Assembly (NCBI GenBank): GCA_035235625.1 | Contig: CP141142.1 | Coordinates: 18,362,995-18,426,994 of the forward strand | Source of the DNA: Saururus chinensis | Lineage: Eukaryota > Streptophyta > Magnoliopsida > Piperales > Saururaceae | Direction of reading: 5' to 3' | DNA: 64,000 bases | Shown: in pieces, positions 47,040-57,550 of the stretch | How the letters are laid out: each line of letters begins with the position of its first letter | Numbering within the stretch: position 1 is the first letter of the stretch | The notes under the pieces: generated by a model | What the model saw: only the letters and a program-made list of their open reading frames with translations | What the model was told of the DNA's origin: nothing | The model's database searches: none | Translations under genes and position numbers: made by a program

Positions 47040-47370
47040 CAGTTGGAGCTTTCCTTTCCGTAAGGAAGCTCTCCTTTTCAGCCTAGATTGGCAAGCAAAA
47101 CTACCCCTTACCCTTTGAAAATTTTCTCTTTGCCGCCCAAAGGTTGTGGCTAGAACCTCCCCTTACCTCAAGACTTTTCTCTCTTTTTGCAGGCCAAAGG
47201 TAGTGGACATAACCTCTGCTTACCCGAAGACATTTCAGCCCAAAGGCGGCAGACAAAACCCTCCTTACCCCAGGACATATTTCTCTTTGCGGCCAGAAGG
47301 CAGCAAACACAATCTCCCCTTATCCTAAGACCTTTCTCTCTTCGCAACCCAAAGGTGCCAGAAACTATAA
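47040..47370. repeat. ~60-bp tandem repeat in the T2 LTR
   Basis: About five copies alternate AACCTCCCCTTACC-like and TTTCTCTTTGCGGCC...AAAGG-like halves. A related but different repeat occupies the same place in the K LTR (52580-52865). Confidence 0.7.
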
Positions 47371-48194
47371 GGGTTATCTTAAGAAACAAACACTCACACA
47401 GCGTAGATCACCCATGATTTAGCTAAGTTCACCTTTTAATGTCTTAAATCATGTTAGAAACAACTCTAGAATATAGAATAACCTTTTAAGGTTAGGAAAT
47501 GGGGAAACTAGAGATCAGAAAGGAAACCTATTCCAAACCAAAAAACCCTGCCCATAATTATAGGGGACGGGGGTGCCAGATGTGCACCACGTGGTGTACA
47601 TCAGCATGCCTAGCATGGTTGGCCATGTCGCACCATGCAGGCATGGCGTGGTCTACCACGCTGCACAACGCACAACTGATGCAGTGCGTAGCACACCAAG
47701 AGGTGTGTCATGCGGCTCGCATGCTAGTGCATAGTGCTTGCAAGAGGGATCCATCAGGGCAGTGTTTGATCTGGCACTAACACAATAAACCCTTTTTTTC
47801 TTTGTTTGAATTTTTAAAATAAAACTTATTTTAAAACTTTAAAGGGTCGTAACTCTCTAACCAAAATTCAGATTCAAAAGATCTTGGTACCATTGGGCTT
47901 GTATCGACGAGCCCTATGAAACAAGACCACTCAAATGTATGTCATCTCGTATTTTAAAGTGGGGCTCACCCACAACATACTTCTAGAGGCCATAGCCTAT
48001 GATTCTTGCTTTAGGTTTAAGTGTTTTTAGGCTCGATACATTCGTCACTTTGAACCTTATAAAAAAACCTTAGGTTTCTTTTAAAGAATCGAGCTCAAAA
48101 TGGTTTGAAGTTAAGAAAAACAGTTATCGGATCCAAAACTCTTATCAACCCTAAAGTTATATTTTTTGAAACATGGAAATTTTGTGTTGTTACA

Positions 48195-49180
48195 ATTTTA
48201 CAATGAGTTTCTTTCCTATCTACAATTTATAAGGAGTTTGGATTGTGCCTAGTCTCAAGTAGACTCTATTAAGGGTGTATCTGACGATAATTACTACTTT
48301 TGCCCAAAAGTGTTTAGCTATGTATTTTTCATTCAACATCACTCTAGTTATTTCCTTAATAGTCCTAATCTTCATCTCAACAACTCTATTTTGTTGTAGT
48401 GTTTTAAGATGAGAAAAGTCATGGTGAATCCCAAATTTATCACAAAACTTTTTGAACTTATAGTTAGAGAATTCATCTCCTCTATCACTTTTAATGGTCT
48501 TCATTACATTACTCATAGTTTTTGGTTAGTCAGAGCAATAGTTTCAATGATTAAAAACATCTGATTTCTCTCTAAGAAAATCTACCCATGTAAATCTTAA
48601 TAGGTCATCCATCATCACCAAGATGTTCCTACCTTAAGCTAGTTGTTGACATAGGTACCATGAGGTGCATGTGAAACAATCTAAGGGTTGTTCGGTCCTT
48701 ACATACTTCGAATTCTTATGAAGGGATTTAGACCCTTTTGACAATCACCACATACAAGATTTTGAAGGGTTTTCTAGACTATGGCACCATAATGACTCCA
48801 TTTTTTGTTATCTTGGTGAAATCTCTAAAATTAATATGTTCTTATCTTTGATGCCACAAATGTGTTAGCAAGGAAGGACAAGCTAGCAAAATAGATAGGA
48901 TCAAGAAGATAATAATTATCATGAGCTATAATACATTGAACACATATCATTCAAGATTTATTAATAATAAAACAAGTTTTCTTTTTTAATTTAACAAAAA
49001 ATCTAGAATCATAAACTTGACTAATGCTTAGTAAATTAACTTTCAAACCACTCACATATAAAGCATTCTCAAAATCATGCAAGCCATGAACTCTTAGAGT
49101 ACAAATTCGAACACTTTTGATTGTGATGCCATCATCGAAGTTAACTCTCCCTTCCTGTTTCTCTATCAAGTGTGTGACTA
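48195..49180 (-). pseudogene. pol: Ty1/copia fragment: GAG-pre-integrase and integrase
   Basis: 48951-49169 encodes ALYVSGLKVNLLSISQVYDSRFFVKLKKKTC, the GAG-pre-integrase domain. 48220-48516 holds the integrase end, with the second catalytic Asp in IKSDRGDEFSN and the Glu in QQNRVVEMKIRTIKE, followed by HFWAKVV and YTLNRV. The middle is frame-broken. Domain order (pre-integrase before integrase, RT absent here) marks it as copia rather than gypsy. The downstream RT part is missing where the T2 LTR begins. Confidence 0.85.
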
Positions 49181-49181
49181 T

Positions 49182-49574
49182 TGTGAATGTCCTAGCAGTC
49201 TTCCATCAGAGCCCACATGCTAGTGGAATAGGTTTTAATTACGTTATCATCTAATAAGGGTGCTTAGGCAATAATGTTGCTTAGGGTTTATTAGTTGTTT
49301 CTTAATTATTATAGAGTTTATTTTTATTTTCATTTGATAATGTTTAGTGGGCTTTTAAGCATTTGTTAGTGAGACTATTATGATATTTAAGTGTAAGGGT
49401 TACGCCCTAAGTTGAGTAGTGAATGAATTATTGAGTTATCTTTCTTGTCTTCTCCCCTTTCCTATTCCTCCTTCATGGTGCTCATGCCACTTCGTCTCCC
49501 TTTTCATGGCCATCTTGCGCCACCCCCTTCTCCTACCCTGGCTACTAGGCCGTTGTGGTCACTGGTCCACAAAT
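49182..49574 (+). repeat. Probable 5' LTR of element L
   Basis: It ends TTGTGGTCACTGGTCCACAAA just before the primer site. This is a small inverted repeat in the same place as the hairpins closing the LTRs of G, H and F. A pyrimidine-rich leader (49439-49475) precedes it. Confidence 0.5.
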
Positions 49575-50047
49575 TTTGTATCAAAGCCCAAACGTCCATT
49601 GGGCAATGGGTGAAGTTGCTTCAGACAGCTCTTCTATCCTCTCATGTGATTGCCATCTTGGATATATGTGCACAGCTTTCAGCTTTGGTCAAGCAACTTC
49701 AAAGAGGTATGATAGCGTCCACACCAGCCAAGGTGCTACCTCTGGCTGACCCAACACCTCCACCATCATTTACATGGAAAATGAAGATGGACCACTTCAA
49801 GCAGGTGGCCTTTTGCTGCAAAGGGAACCCATTCCATAGGAATGGGCAGCTCCGTAGCCAGGCACCCCTATCATTGTGTGCTGGCCAAAGACAATTCCGG
49901 CTGCCTCATCTGGTCATTGAACCCAAATGTTTGTTGCCCCTGATGTTTGATAGGACCATAGACGAACCTCTCCATGTGCTCTCTCCAACCTCAATGGGCC
50001 ACAACAAGCAGACGGCTTGCAAGTCTAATAGCGGGAAGGCCCCCTAG
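49445..50047 (+). pseudogene. Open frame spanning LTR end to H3 fragment, element L
   Basis: This 200-codon frame crosses the LTR/primer-site border, so its upstream part cannot be a normal gene product. Downstream of about 49640 it reads AILDICAQLSALVKQLQRG...LPLADPTPPPSF, which resembles the helical N-terminus of the gag of F (SLILAQLGHLTTAVSQIQ) in position and pattern. It then runs into the histone-like segment and stops at 50045. I take it as a decayed gag start joined to captured DNA. Function unknown. Confidence 0.4.
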
Positions 50048-50113
50048 AAGCAACTGGCCACCAAGGCCATCAGGAAGTCCGCACCGGCCTCTGTCGGCAT
50101 GAAGATATCCTGC
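49994..50113 (+). pseudogene. Histone H3 N-terminal tail fragment
   Basis: The frame from the ATG at 49994 reads M-G-H-N-KQTA-C-KS-N-S-GKAP, a TAG at 50045-50047, then KQLATKA-I-RKSAPA. Against the invariant H3 tail this gives 24 identical positions of 32, including Lys4, Lys9, Lys14, Lys18, Lys23 and Lys27; the stop replaces Arg17. Similarity fades after position 36 or so, and the histone fold is absent. The GC-rich codons resemble plant H3 genes. It is inside element L and cannot make a histone. Confidence 0.8.
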
Positions 50114-51174
50114 TCAACCGTCCAAATGAAGCTCCCTTCTGCCTGTGCTAAGCCATCGACTAGATCATGAGTCTTTGCTCCACCACTAACCTCAAAGCTG
50201 ACTCCCAATGGTCTGTGGGGGTGATCACCTCAAGCCGCCGAGGTGAGCTCTACTACCGCCTGAATCTGAAACTCACCACTGCGACTTCTTCAATGGGCTG
50301 CTGCATGAACAGATCCAACCTAAAGCGTGCTGAAGATTTCAGCCTCAATGTTTCTTCTGCTTTGCCCCACCATTGCAACCCTCTTCTCCTTCAAAATTTG
50401 TAGCAAGCATATACCTTTTTTGCAGGTTGTAACGAATGTGGGTAATCAATTCCTCCTCCACCGTTGTTGCCAAACATGATGAAGAGCTCGCAACTCCAGC
50501 CCATCTCGGTTGCACTTTTTAGTAGAAATCATGGTCATTCTCCTTGCCAATGAACAAGTTTCCTTGCTAGTCTCATAAAGGACTTGTCAGCCAACCTCCA
50601 TGGAGATAATCTACCTTATTCGGGTCCTATAATTTTGCCAATAAATCATAGAAGAATCCTTACAAAATTGGAGCAACTCATCAAATCAGGCTCATGCTTG
50701 GGCTTGTCCTCGATCCTTCCCCCCATAGCAGATGGCCAGATTGATTCTCCTTTCATAGGCCAAAATCACGGCTCCCTCATAGACAGCCATTGTCCCTGCC
50801 ATGCCAATTCTCCACACATTGCAAGTCTCAGAAATGGCTGGCCAACCATGGTAACAATCATCTTTGCCAAGAATATAGCCAAGATTGATGCTCCTACCAA
50901 TTGCAGCCATAATTCCTTCCCAAATTCCGTTTTCATTTATGCTTGCATGCAGTTTTTGCTGGCTGGTGATCCAATCAAGAATATCCAGACTAATCTCTTA
51001 CTCTATGGTGGAAATCATAGCTGGACAGAAGATCAATATTGGCCTTCCGAGAATCATGGCCAGATCTTCCTATGGAGGGCTCTCCTTGGATTTTTTCCAA
51101 CATCCATGGCAAATTTCTTCATGCAATATGTCAACTCGATAAAGGAAATCTGAAGTTGATTTTCTGGAGATTGC
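50114..51174 (+). other. Interior of element L, unrecognised
   Basis: Contains a 189-codon plus-strand frame at 50584-51153 and a 72-codon minus-strand frame at 50692-50910. Neither shows a domain I recognise. Composition differs from the AT-rich retroelements nearby, so more captured host sequence is possible. Confidence 0.35.
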
Positions 51175-51492
51175 TATTGTGCACGTTCACCCGGGCCCTA
51201 ATTAGTCTTTATTTGATTGCATTAGGGTACTTTGTTCAGTATTTGCTTATGCAATAGGTTGGTAGTATGACAGTTATGTGTAACAGATTAGCTAGTGGCC
51301 CCACTGATTAGCCGGGTCCACTAGTTGGCACAACTCACAAGGAGAAGGTGTGGCTCCCTATATGGGTCGACGCTCTCCTCACTTGTTTGGTTATGCAATA
51401 GAAAAACTCAGTTCTTCTTCCCCTTTCTTCTTCCTTCTTTCCTCCTTGTGTGATTGTGCGAGGTACCACTTGTGCCCAAACTGGGCACAACA
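51175..51492 (+). repeat. 5' LTR of element G (about 318 bp)
   Basis: It begins TATTGTGCACG, corresponding to TGTTGTGCACG of element H. The 3' end is a perfect 6-bp hairpin stem GTGCCC/GGGCAC with a 5-base loop. Confidence 0.7.
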
Positions 51493-51493
51493 C

Positions 51494-51505
51494 TGGTATT
51501 AGAGC
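51494..51505 (+). other. Primer binding site of G, tRNA-iMet type
   Basis: TGGTATTAGAGC is one base from the LTR end, one mismatch from the canonical TGGTATCAGAGC. Confidence 0.75.
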
Positions 51506-51522
51506 CATCATGATCTCCAGCC

Positions 51523-51730
51523 ATGGCACAAGGAAAATAGCTAGCTGCGGCCATTGAAGTTCAACCCGAGAAGGAGGCCGAAGTCTCAGCGGACAGCCGA
51601 AAAACCACTCCTCAGACCCTCAACGCTTCTGCACTTGCGCAAATCCTTGCCAAGATCGAATCCTTGACTTTGGCAGTCACTCAGCTGCAAGAAGCGCCCT
51701 TAGTGCCATTGTTGCCCAAGATGCAGCCCG
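51523..51730 (+). pseudogene. gag: Gag N-terminus, element G (broken by stop and by element K)
   Basis: The frame begins ATGGCACAAGGA, parallel to element F's ATGGCACGAGGC, but the sixth codon is TAG where F has CAG. After it the text ASALAQILAKIESLTLAVTQLQEAPLVPLLPKMQP parallels F's gag helix (SLILAQLGHLTTAVSQIQAAP). The frame is interrupted at 51731 by the LTR of K. Confidence 0.75.
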
Positions 51731-52579
51731 TGTAAAGCCCCGATCCAGAAAACCCAACCCGGACCGGGGGTTAGATCAGAAGATGAAATCGGAGTGTATT
51801 AAATTAAGTAGAAAAAATAAAACCGATTGACCAGGAGTTGCAGACTCTGAGTGCGAGAGTCATAACGTTCATCCATGCACTGTGGAGCTTTAACGTTCCA
51901 TTGTGCGTAGATAAGAACAAACCTAATTTTATAACTAATTTTGATCGGGCCAACGTTATCATTCCGTTGGTTGCCTACATATGTATTGGATACCATTTTT
52001 GACGTTATTCCAATATAATCAGATCCAAACGTAGTTCTGCCTAACGACTAATACATTCATTAGGCGTCACAAAATCAAATACCTTAAAATACATATATCC
52101 TTATATCCGAATAATTATTTGGAATCAGACAAAAATCTTATAAATCATTGGAGTCAAATGGAAGTTAATAAATAAGCAGAATACACATCTCACATAGGTG
52201 AGCATAATAATAACAAAACCACACATCCCACTCTATCATAGAGTGGAGCAAAACACACAAAAAAGCATGTTGGATCATATCAGATCCTATAAGATAATAT
52301 CATATTTCATCCAACCATACTGATCATATCAGATCATATCAGAGTATCTCATATCACAATAGAGCATTTTAGTATAATTCAGATCACCACAGAATATATC
52401 AAAGTAGATTGAATAGGAACATATCAGCATATATCATATCATAGCAATTTATATATATATCTTAATTAATATTTTACTAATTAAGATGTACATTCATATA
52501 AATCATATTAAATTAGAAGGTTAGAAAAGTGTACTCCCCTATAGTTTTAGAAGTGGAAATATTTGGAGTTGCTCGTTTT

Positions 52580-52865
52580 CTTTGGGCGTCTTCCCTTTCA
52601 GGTCCGGAGGCATAACCTCTGCTAACTTTGAATACTTTTCTCTTTCCGTGCCCGTAGGCTACAGACATAACCTCCCCCTAACTCAGGATCACTTTACCCT
52701 TCATGCACCTGTAGGCTGTCGACAGAACCTCCCCTTACTCAGAGACACTTTACCCTTTTCACGCTCGTAGGTGGCAGACAGAACCTCCCCTTACCTGGAG
52801 ACATTTTACCTTTTCCACGCCCATAGGCAATAGACAAAACCTCCCCTTGCCCCAGGATATTTCCC
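52580..52865. repeat. ~62-bp tandem repeat in the K LTR
   Basis: About five copies contain CAGACA(T/G)AACCTCCCCTTAC and ACTTTACCCTTTTCACGC(C/T)CGTAGG. Confidence 0.7.
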
Positions 52866-53099
52866 CTAAATAGGATTGCTAATTCAAGGACAGGACGCTT
52901 CCATTGTGTAGATCACCCTCAAATTAGCTAGGAACGCCTCTTGAATGACTCGAATCGGACTAAAAATAAGTGAGAAATAAAGAACAAAAGTTTCTGAATG
53001 TAGGAGAGAAATGAGAAAATGTGGGAGAGTCCCCCCTTCCCCCAAACTGGATGTTGTGGATGCTATTTGTAAAAAAATTGGATAGATGTGAGGTTGACA

Positions 53100-53245
53100 C
53101 ATGTCATCAGTCCTATCTGCTTCGTCAGCAATCCGATCTCCTTTGTCGGCAATCCTATCCACTTTTTTAACTACCCTATCCGCTTCATCGTCAACCCTAT
53201 CCACTTGCATCATCAATCTTATCCGCTTTGTCAGCATCCTATCCG
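53100..53245. repeat. ~21-bp tandem repeat in the K LTR
   Basis: About seven copies of a CAATCCTATCCGCTTCGTCG-like unit, each slightly different. Confidence 0.7.
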
Positions 53246-53754
53246 ATATAATATTATTTTATTCAAATAATATCTCAACTTCAAAATGCGATAGCTTCCT
53301 ACCCTAAAGTCAAAATGGCACACTCGTGGCACCAATGGACTTGTATTGACGAGCCCTTCAAAACAAGACCACACATGAGTAGGTTATCCCAACTTTTCAA
53401 GTTGGTCTGCTCATGTAGCATGCTTCCCAAGGTCATAATTATCTCTCCTGACCTCTGTTTAACATGTTCTTTGAACCACTGGACTAGTATCAATGAGCCC
53501 TTCGATACTAACCCCCCTAAACCAAAATATCGTGCTCTTTCCATGTGGGTCCTGCCTATTTTCCATGCTTTTCGAATGTCATAACTTTCTGTCCTGAGCT
53601 CCATTTTGCATGATCTTTGATTCATTGTGCTCGTTATTTCAAGCTTTAACTAAATATGGGAATTTCATCCCTTACAAACCTTTTAAAATTTAACTAAAAT
53701 TATAGCATTACCCTAACCCTCTTGGTTAAGCGTAATCGGTACACGGGGTGCCAC

Positions 53755-54442
53755 ATTCTTCCCCCCTTAAACGAATTGTGTCCTCGCAATTCTCCTAAAA
53801 ATACTTGTCAAAATAAAAATGAGAAGAAAATCCAACCGTTAGTCGGATAACAAACATGAATACTATTGATAAATAATCGGGTACAATAGTTATAAGAACT
53901 ATTCAGACATAACACTGAAAACTTAATTTAGATTTGGAATTTACAGTAGGTTATTATTCGGAGTCAAAACATAATGTAGCAAAATAGGGTTAATGAACTC
54001 TTTAGGCATAATTCCAAAACAAACCTTTTAGAAGCATAACCCGAAAATTTTATGATTGGAACAAAATTCAACTAATTGAAATTTGGATAACTCATATCAG
54101 AATGGACTTATAACATCAGATAAGTCATTTTTTGGAAATAAAGAAAATCAAATTATAACAGACAGATCAATCCAGAATTTATCGAAATTAAACCACCCGA
54201 TAAATTGCACAATCAAAATCTGATAATTTATATCAGATAACAAAATAGGAATATTATTTTTAAAGTCAGATAAATTTTTAGGATAAAAAAATAACAAATA
54301 GATTAGATAGAATGAACACTACTGATAGAATAGACAAATCTAACAGATTAGAAAGAACGGACAGATTAGATAGAACAGATAGATCATACACATCAGACAC
54401 AACAGACACATTGGATAAAATAGACAGAACATACTGATTAGA
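53755..54442 (-). other. Interior end of element K
   Basis: AT-rich DNA without a gene. 54280-54440 is a degenerate repeat of ACAGATTAGATAGAAC-type units. The polypurine tract is at its left edge. Confidence 0.6.
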
Positions 54443-54768
54443 TGATGTGCCCAATGTAGGCACGATCAGTACCTAGGAGAATTGCGCAGGGAAAGGGGAG
54501 AAGCAATGAAGAAAGGGGAGAAACTAAAATTCTGTAATTGCATAAAAACCAACCAAAAAAAGGCCGCTCCATATAGGAGACGATCACCTAGGGAACCAGG
54601 CCACCTGAACCAAACTAGTCCGATTCTTACAATATAACCCAGTTAGTGGGTCGGCTAGCCCAGGCCACTAACTGAACCTACACAGTACGACCATAAAGTA
54701 TTACAATAATGAATAAATAGTTCAATGCAATAAAATAATAAAAGAGAGTATGATCATCGTGCACAACA
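54443..54768 (-). repeat. 3' LTR of element H (326 bp)
   Basis: On the minus strand it starts TGTTGTGCACGATGATC and ends GTGCCTACATTGGGCACATCA, so it keeps the end hairpin with one mismatch. GGCGAATAGCGGAAGCATGG precedes it in the polypurine-tract position. Confidence 0.78.
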
Positions 54769-54784
54769 CTCCACCATGCTTCCG

Positions 54785-55281
54785 CTATTCGCCTTGTCCG
54801 CAAGGTGACCATGCCGGATAACGAGCCAAAAAGTCATCCTCGGACATCCACATAGCATCCTCCAATGGCTGACCCTGCCATGAAATCAGAACCTCAGTAA
54901 CAATGCGACCTGAACGACAGACCCGCCTTTTCTCATGCATAGACGCAGGAGCCAGGTCGGATGGTGGAATAGGACCCATCAATGGCGAAGGAGGGGCACC
55001 CATAGCCAACGACTTGTCACCCACAAACCTGCGAAGACGGGACACATGAAACACAGGGTGAACCAAGGAGTCAGGCGGCAACCAACTGGACCAACGCGCG
55101 CCTCCACAAGATAGGGACGGTGGAACGGGGGGGCGAGCTTGGAGTGCTCGGGCTGAAACAAAGAAGTCTGGCGCTGTGGTAAAATAGAAACATAAACCAA
55201 GTCACCCACTTGGAACTCCCGATTAGTATGGCGGCCATCATAGAGCTGTTTCATCCGGTTTTGAGCTGCAGCCAGATTCAT
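54785..55281 (-). pseudogene. pol: Integrase C-terminus and chromodomain, element H
   Basis: 54979-55281 has FQVGDLVYVSILPQRQTSL and KLAPPFHRPYLVEARVGPVGCRL, the GPY/F-type C-terminal module. 54785-55081 continues in another frame with VHPVFHVSRLRRFVGD and ends VLISWQGQPLEDAMWMSEDDFLARYPAW, a chromodomain-like tail. The change of frame at about 55030-55080 is a lesion; the overlap of the two frames is not a real gene overlap. Confidence 0.82.
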
Positions 55282-56244
55282 CTTTAGCTAATGCAAAACC
55301 TCATCGAGAGTTTGGAGCATATAGTCCACCTCAGCCACCGAAGAGCGATGAGGAACATAAGACAAGATCGTAGGTGGGGGGCGGCCATACAGCACCTCAA
55401 AAGGAGTGAAGCCCGCACGCGTGTGGTATGCGGTGTTATAGGACCATTCCGCCCATGGAAGAAGCTGAAGTCAGCGGCGAGGCTGCGTCATCGTAAAACA
55501 CCGTAGGTACTGCTCTAGACAACGATTAACCACCTCAGTCTGCCCATCTGTCTGCAGGTGATAAGCAATGCTCATATGAAGCAAAGTACCCTGTAAAGCA
55601 AAGAACTCCTGCCAAAACTGAGAAATGAATATACGATCACGATTAGAAACAATAGTGCGAGGTATACCATGAAGCTTCGCCACCTCCCGGACATAGAGGT
55701 CAGCCACGATCTTAGCAGTGAAAGGATGGCCCAACACACAGAAATGAGCATACTTCAAAAGATGGTCAACCACCACCATTATCACCGACTTGTCGTACAC
55801 CAATGGCAAGGCCTCGACAAAGTCCATCGCAATATCCTCCCAGACCTTATTAGGAATTGGCAGAGGTTGGAGCAACCCGGCGGGAGAAGTCGTGGCTGCC
55901 TTGGCGTGCTGACAAATATCACAAGCGGTCACATACTCATGCATGGCCCGACGAACCCCCAACCATCAGAAACTCTAGCTGACCCTCTTATAGGTACGAA
56001 AAGTCCCCTCGTGACCGGCCACTGGAGAGTCATGGAAATGAGAGATAATGCGGTGACGAAGATCAGCGACATCGGGAAGCCACAATCGGTCCTTCCAAAA
56101 CAAGAGGTCATCCCGCCAAGCATAAAATGGACGGGCAGCAGGATCAGTCTGGAGGGCAGCGATTAGAGCCTGCGTCGAAGCATCATCAATATAGGCCTGC
56201 TTTAACTCTGCAATAAATGGACAAGATAATGTGGAGAAAGTCAA
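55282..56244 (-). pseudogene. pol: Integrase zinc region and core, element H
   Basis: 55975-56244 carries LRHRIISHFHDSPVAGHEGTFRTYKRVS, and after a stop near 55972 the core 55471-55962 continues ACDICQHAKA, giving the HHCC finger. The catalytic region reads MDFVEALP, IVSNRDRIF and QTDGQTEVVNRCLEQYL. The second catalytic Asp, expected in SDRD, is Asn here, so the enzyme would be inactive. Element F has the intact SDRD. Between 55282 and 55470 the frame is broken by a stop. Confidence 0.85.
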
Positions 56245-56986
56245 GCAAGACCCCAGGAAGGTATGCGAGAGAGAGCGTCCGCTACTGTGTTCTCCGACCC
56301 CTTCTTATAAACAACCTCATAATCATAGCCTATAAGTTTATTGACCCACCGCTGCTAAGATGGAGTGGACACCCGCTGTTCCAAGAAGTACTTCGGTGGC
56401 TGATGGTCTGTACGAAGCAACAACCGGCAACCCAACAAGTAAGGCTGCCACTTGGTAACTGCATGGATGATGGCCAACATTTCCTTCTCATACACAGACA
56501 AGGAGTGGCCCGCCAGAGCCTTGCTAAAATAGGCGATGGGATGCTCATCCTGTAAGAGAACTGCCCCCAGCCCCGCATCCAATGCGTCTATCTCGACCAC
56601 AAAAGGGCGGCTAAAATTAGGCAGGATCAAGACTGGGGCAAAGGCCATGGCCTGCTTCAGCCCATCGAAGGACTCCTGGGCAGCCACAGTCCAAGCGGCC
56701 CCCCTTTTGAGCAGCGCTGTCAGAGGTCGAGTCAACTTCCCATATCTACTAATGAACTGCCTATAGTACCCTGTGAGGCCTAGAAAACCACGGAGCGCCC
56801 GAACACATTGGGGGGTAGGCCAAGACAGCATGGTGGCCACCTTGGCTGGATTGGTGGCAACACCATTCCCCGAAATAATATGGCCTAAATAATCGACCTG
56901 CTGGCTGCCAAAAGAGCACTTCAAACGTTTAAGAAATAAAGAGTTGTCACGTAGAATAGAGAAGACAGACCTGAGGTGTGTCAAGT
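56245..56986 (-). pseudogene. pol: RT thumb and RNase H, element H
   Basis: The frame 56355-56986 includes SLFLKRLKCSFGSQQVDYLGHIIS, ALRGFLGLTGYYRQFISRYG, LNPNFSRPFVVEIDALDAGLGAVLLQD and VYEKEMLAIIHAVTKWQPYLLG. The RNase H start usually reads ETDAS; here it is EIDAL, so residues around the first catalytic Asp are altered. The frame ends at 56355 with a stop near the LKYFLEQRVST block. Its upstream side is the 5-bp duplication of solo LTR T4. Confidence 0.85.
56982..56986. repeat. Target-site duplication CAAGT, left of T4
   Basis: CAAGT precedes TGTAATGACCC and recurs at 59292-59296. Deleting one copy plus the LTR rejoins the RT reading EHL-THLRSVFSIL. Confidence 0.9.
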
Positions 56987-57429
56987 TGTAATGACCCGAC
57001 CCGAGCCGGGCCCACAAATCACTAATAGAGAATTTTCCTTTTTCTTTGAGCCAGGAATCATCGTCTGAGTGCGAGAGGTATAACGTTCATCTACGCACTA
57101 CGGAGCTTTAAGGCTTCCTCATACGTAGACTTAGGTTGTAACAAACACATACACACGACGAAGCTTCATAGTTCGTCGTGTGTAAAACAAGATAAAACAT
57201 ATTATTATAATGATTTGGATCAGGCCAACGTTGCCTTGCCGTTGGTTGCCTATGTACGTATTGGATATTATCCCAATACGATCGGATCCGAACGTAGTTC
57301 TGCCTAATGGCTACTACATACAACAAACATCACAAAATCATACGTATAAAATACATATCTCCAAATATCTAATCGGAGTATACAAAAACTCGTCATATAT
57401 CGGAGTGAAGCAGAAGTTAATAAACCAAA

Positions 57430-57550
57430 AAAAGTCCATCTCGCTCTACCACCGAGCGGGATCAAAATTACACATACATGTCTCGCTCTATCACTGAGCT
57501 GAGACCGAGAACACAAATTACACGTCTCGCTCTACCCTAGAGCGAGACCA
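57430..57550. repeat. Three hairpin repeats TCTCGCTCTACC...GAGCGAGAC
   Basis: Three copies of a ~47-bp unit, each with a TCGCTCTA/GAGCG inverted pair. Confidence 0.65.

Larger units (their letters stand above)
44175..48194 (-). mobile_element. Element T2: Tekay-like element reduced to LTRs around a ~400-bp interior
   Basis: On the minus strand the order is 5' LTR (48194 to 44926), primer site (44922-44911), about 370 bp of spacer, polypurine tract (44542-44525) and the first ~350 bp of a 3' LTR (44524 to about 44175). The stretch 44175-44524 aligns with 47840-48194. No gag or pol is left. It lies against a copia fragment at 48195. Confidence 0.72.
44926..48194 (-). repeat. 5' LTR of T2 (3269 bp)
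   Basis: On the plus strand it starts TGTAATGCCC and ends GTTGTTACA, a perfect TGTAA/TTACA terminal pair. Its right part matches the starts of the T4 and K LTRs (around GTATCGACGAGCCCT). Extra length relative to those (2.0-2.3 kb) is explained at least partly by a possible inserted LTR at about 45990-46825 and by tandem repeats at 47040-47370. Frames at 45840-46250 and 47101-47780 are not genes. Confidence 0.72.
49182..51174 (+). mobile_element. Element L: non-autonomous LTR element with captured gene sequence
   Basis: A probable LTR (about 49182-49574) is followed by TGTATCAAAGCC, a primer site of the tRNA-iMet type. The interior is richer in GC than its surroundings, has several medium-length open frames, and includes a histone H3 tail fragment at 49994-50113. 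No RT or integrase text was found. Its start is a weak match (TATTGTGAATG compared with G's TATTGTGCACG) and no 3' LTR was identified before G begins at 51175, so the limits are approximate. Confidence 0.5.
51175..51730 (+). mobile_element. Element G: Reina-like element, 5' LTR and start of gag
   Basis: The LTR (51175-51492) ends GTGCCCAAACTGGGCACAACA, followed after one base by the primer site TGGTATTAGAGC (51494-51505). Gag starts at ATG 51523. It is cut at 51730/51731 by the LTR of element K. Its right part is not in the window. Confidence 0.75.
51731..53754 (-). repeat. 3' LTR of element K (2024 bp)
   Basis: On the plus strand it starts TGTAAAGCCCCG and ends GGGGTGCCACA. It shares with T4 the CTGAGTGCGAGAG(T/G)(C/T)ATAACGTTCATC block, and with T2 and T4 the GTATTGACGAGCCCTT block. 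It carries its own minisatellites (52580-52865, 53100-53245). Short frames inside it are not genes. Confidence 0.78.
51731..54442 (-). mobile_element. Element K: Tekay-like element, 3' LTR and end of interior
   Basis: On the minus strand a polypurine tract (GTTTAAGGGGGGAAGAA, 53755-53771) is followed by an LTR from 53754 down to 51731. The flanks of the LTR do not match (GCCCG and TTCTT), as expected for one LTR of a larger element rather than a solo LTR. K inserted into G's gag, and its interior was then cut at 54442 by element H. Confidence 0.75.

Noticed and set aside
50584..51153. A 189-codon plus-strand frame
   Set aside because: No recognisable domain or homologous text; the overlapping minus frame is equally plausible. 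Kept only as part of element L's interior.
51731..53754. K LTR interpreted as a solo LTR
   Set aside because: Flanking 5-mers GCCCG and TTCTT do not match, and a polypurine tract adjoins the right end, so it is the 3' LTR of a larger element.
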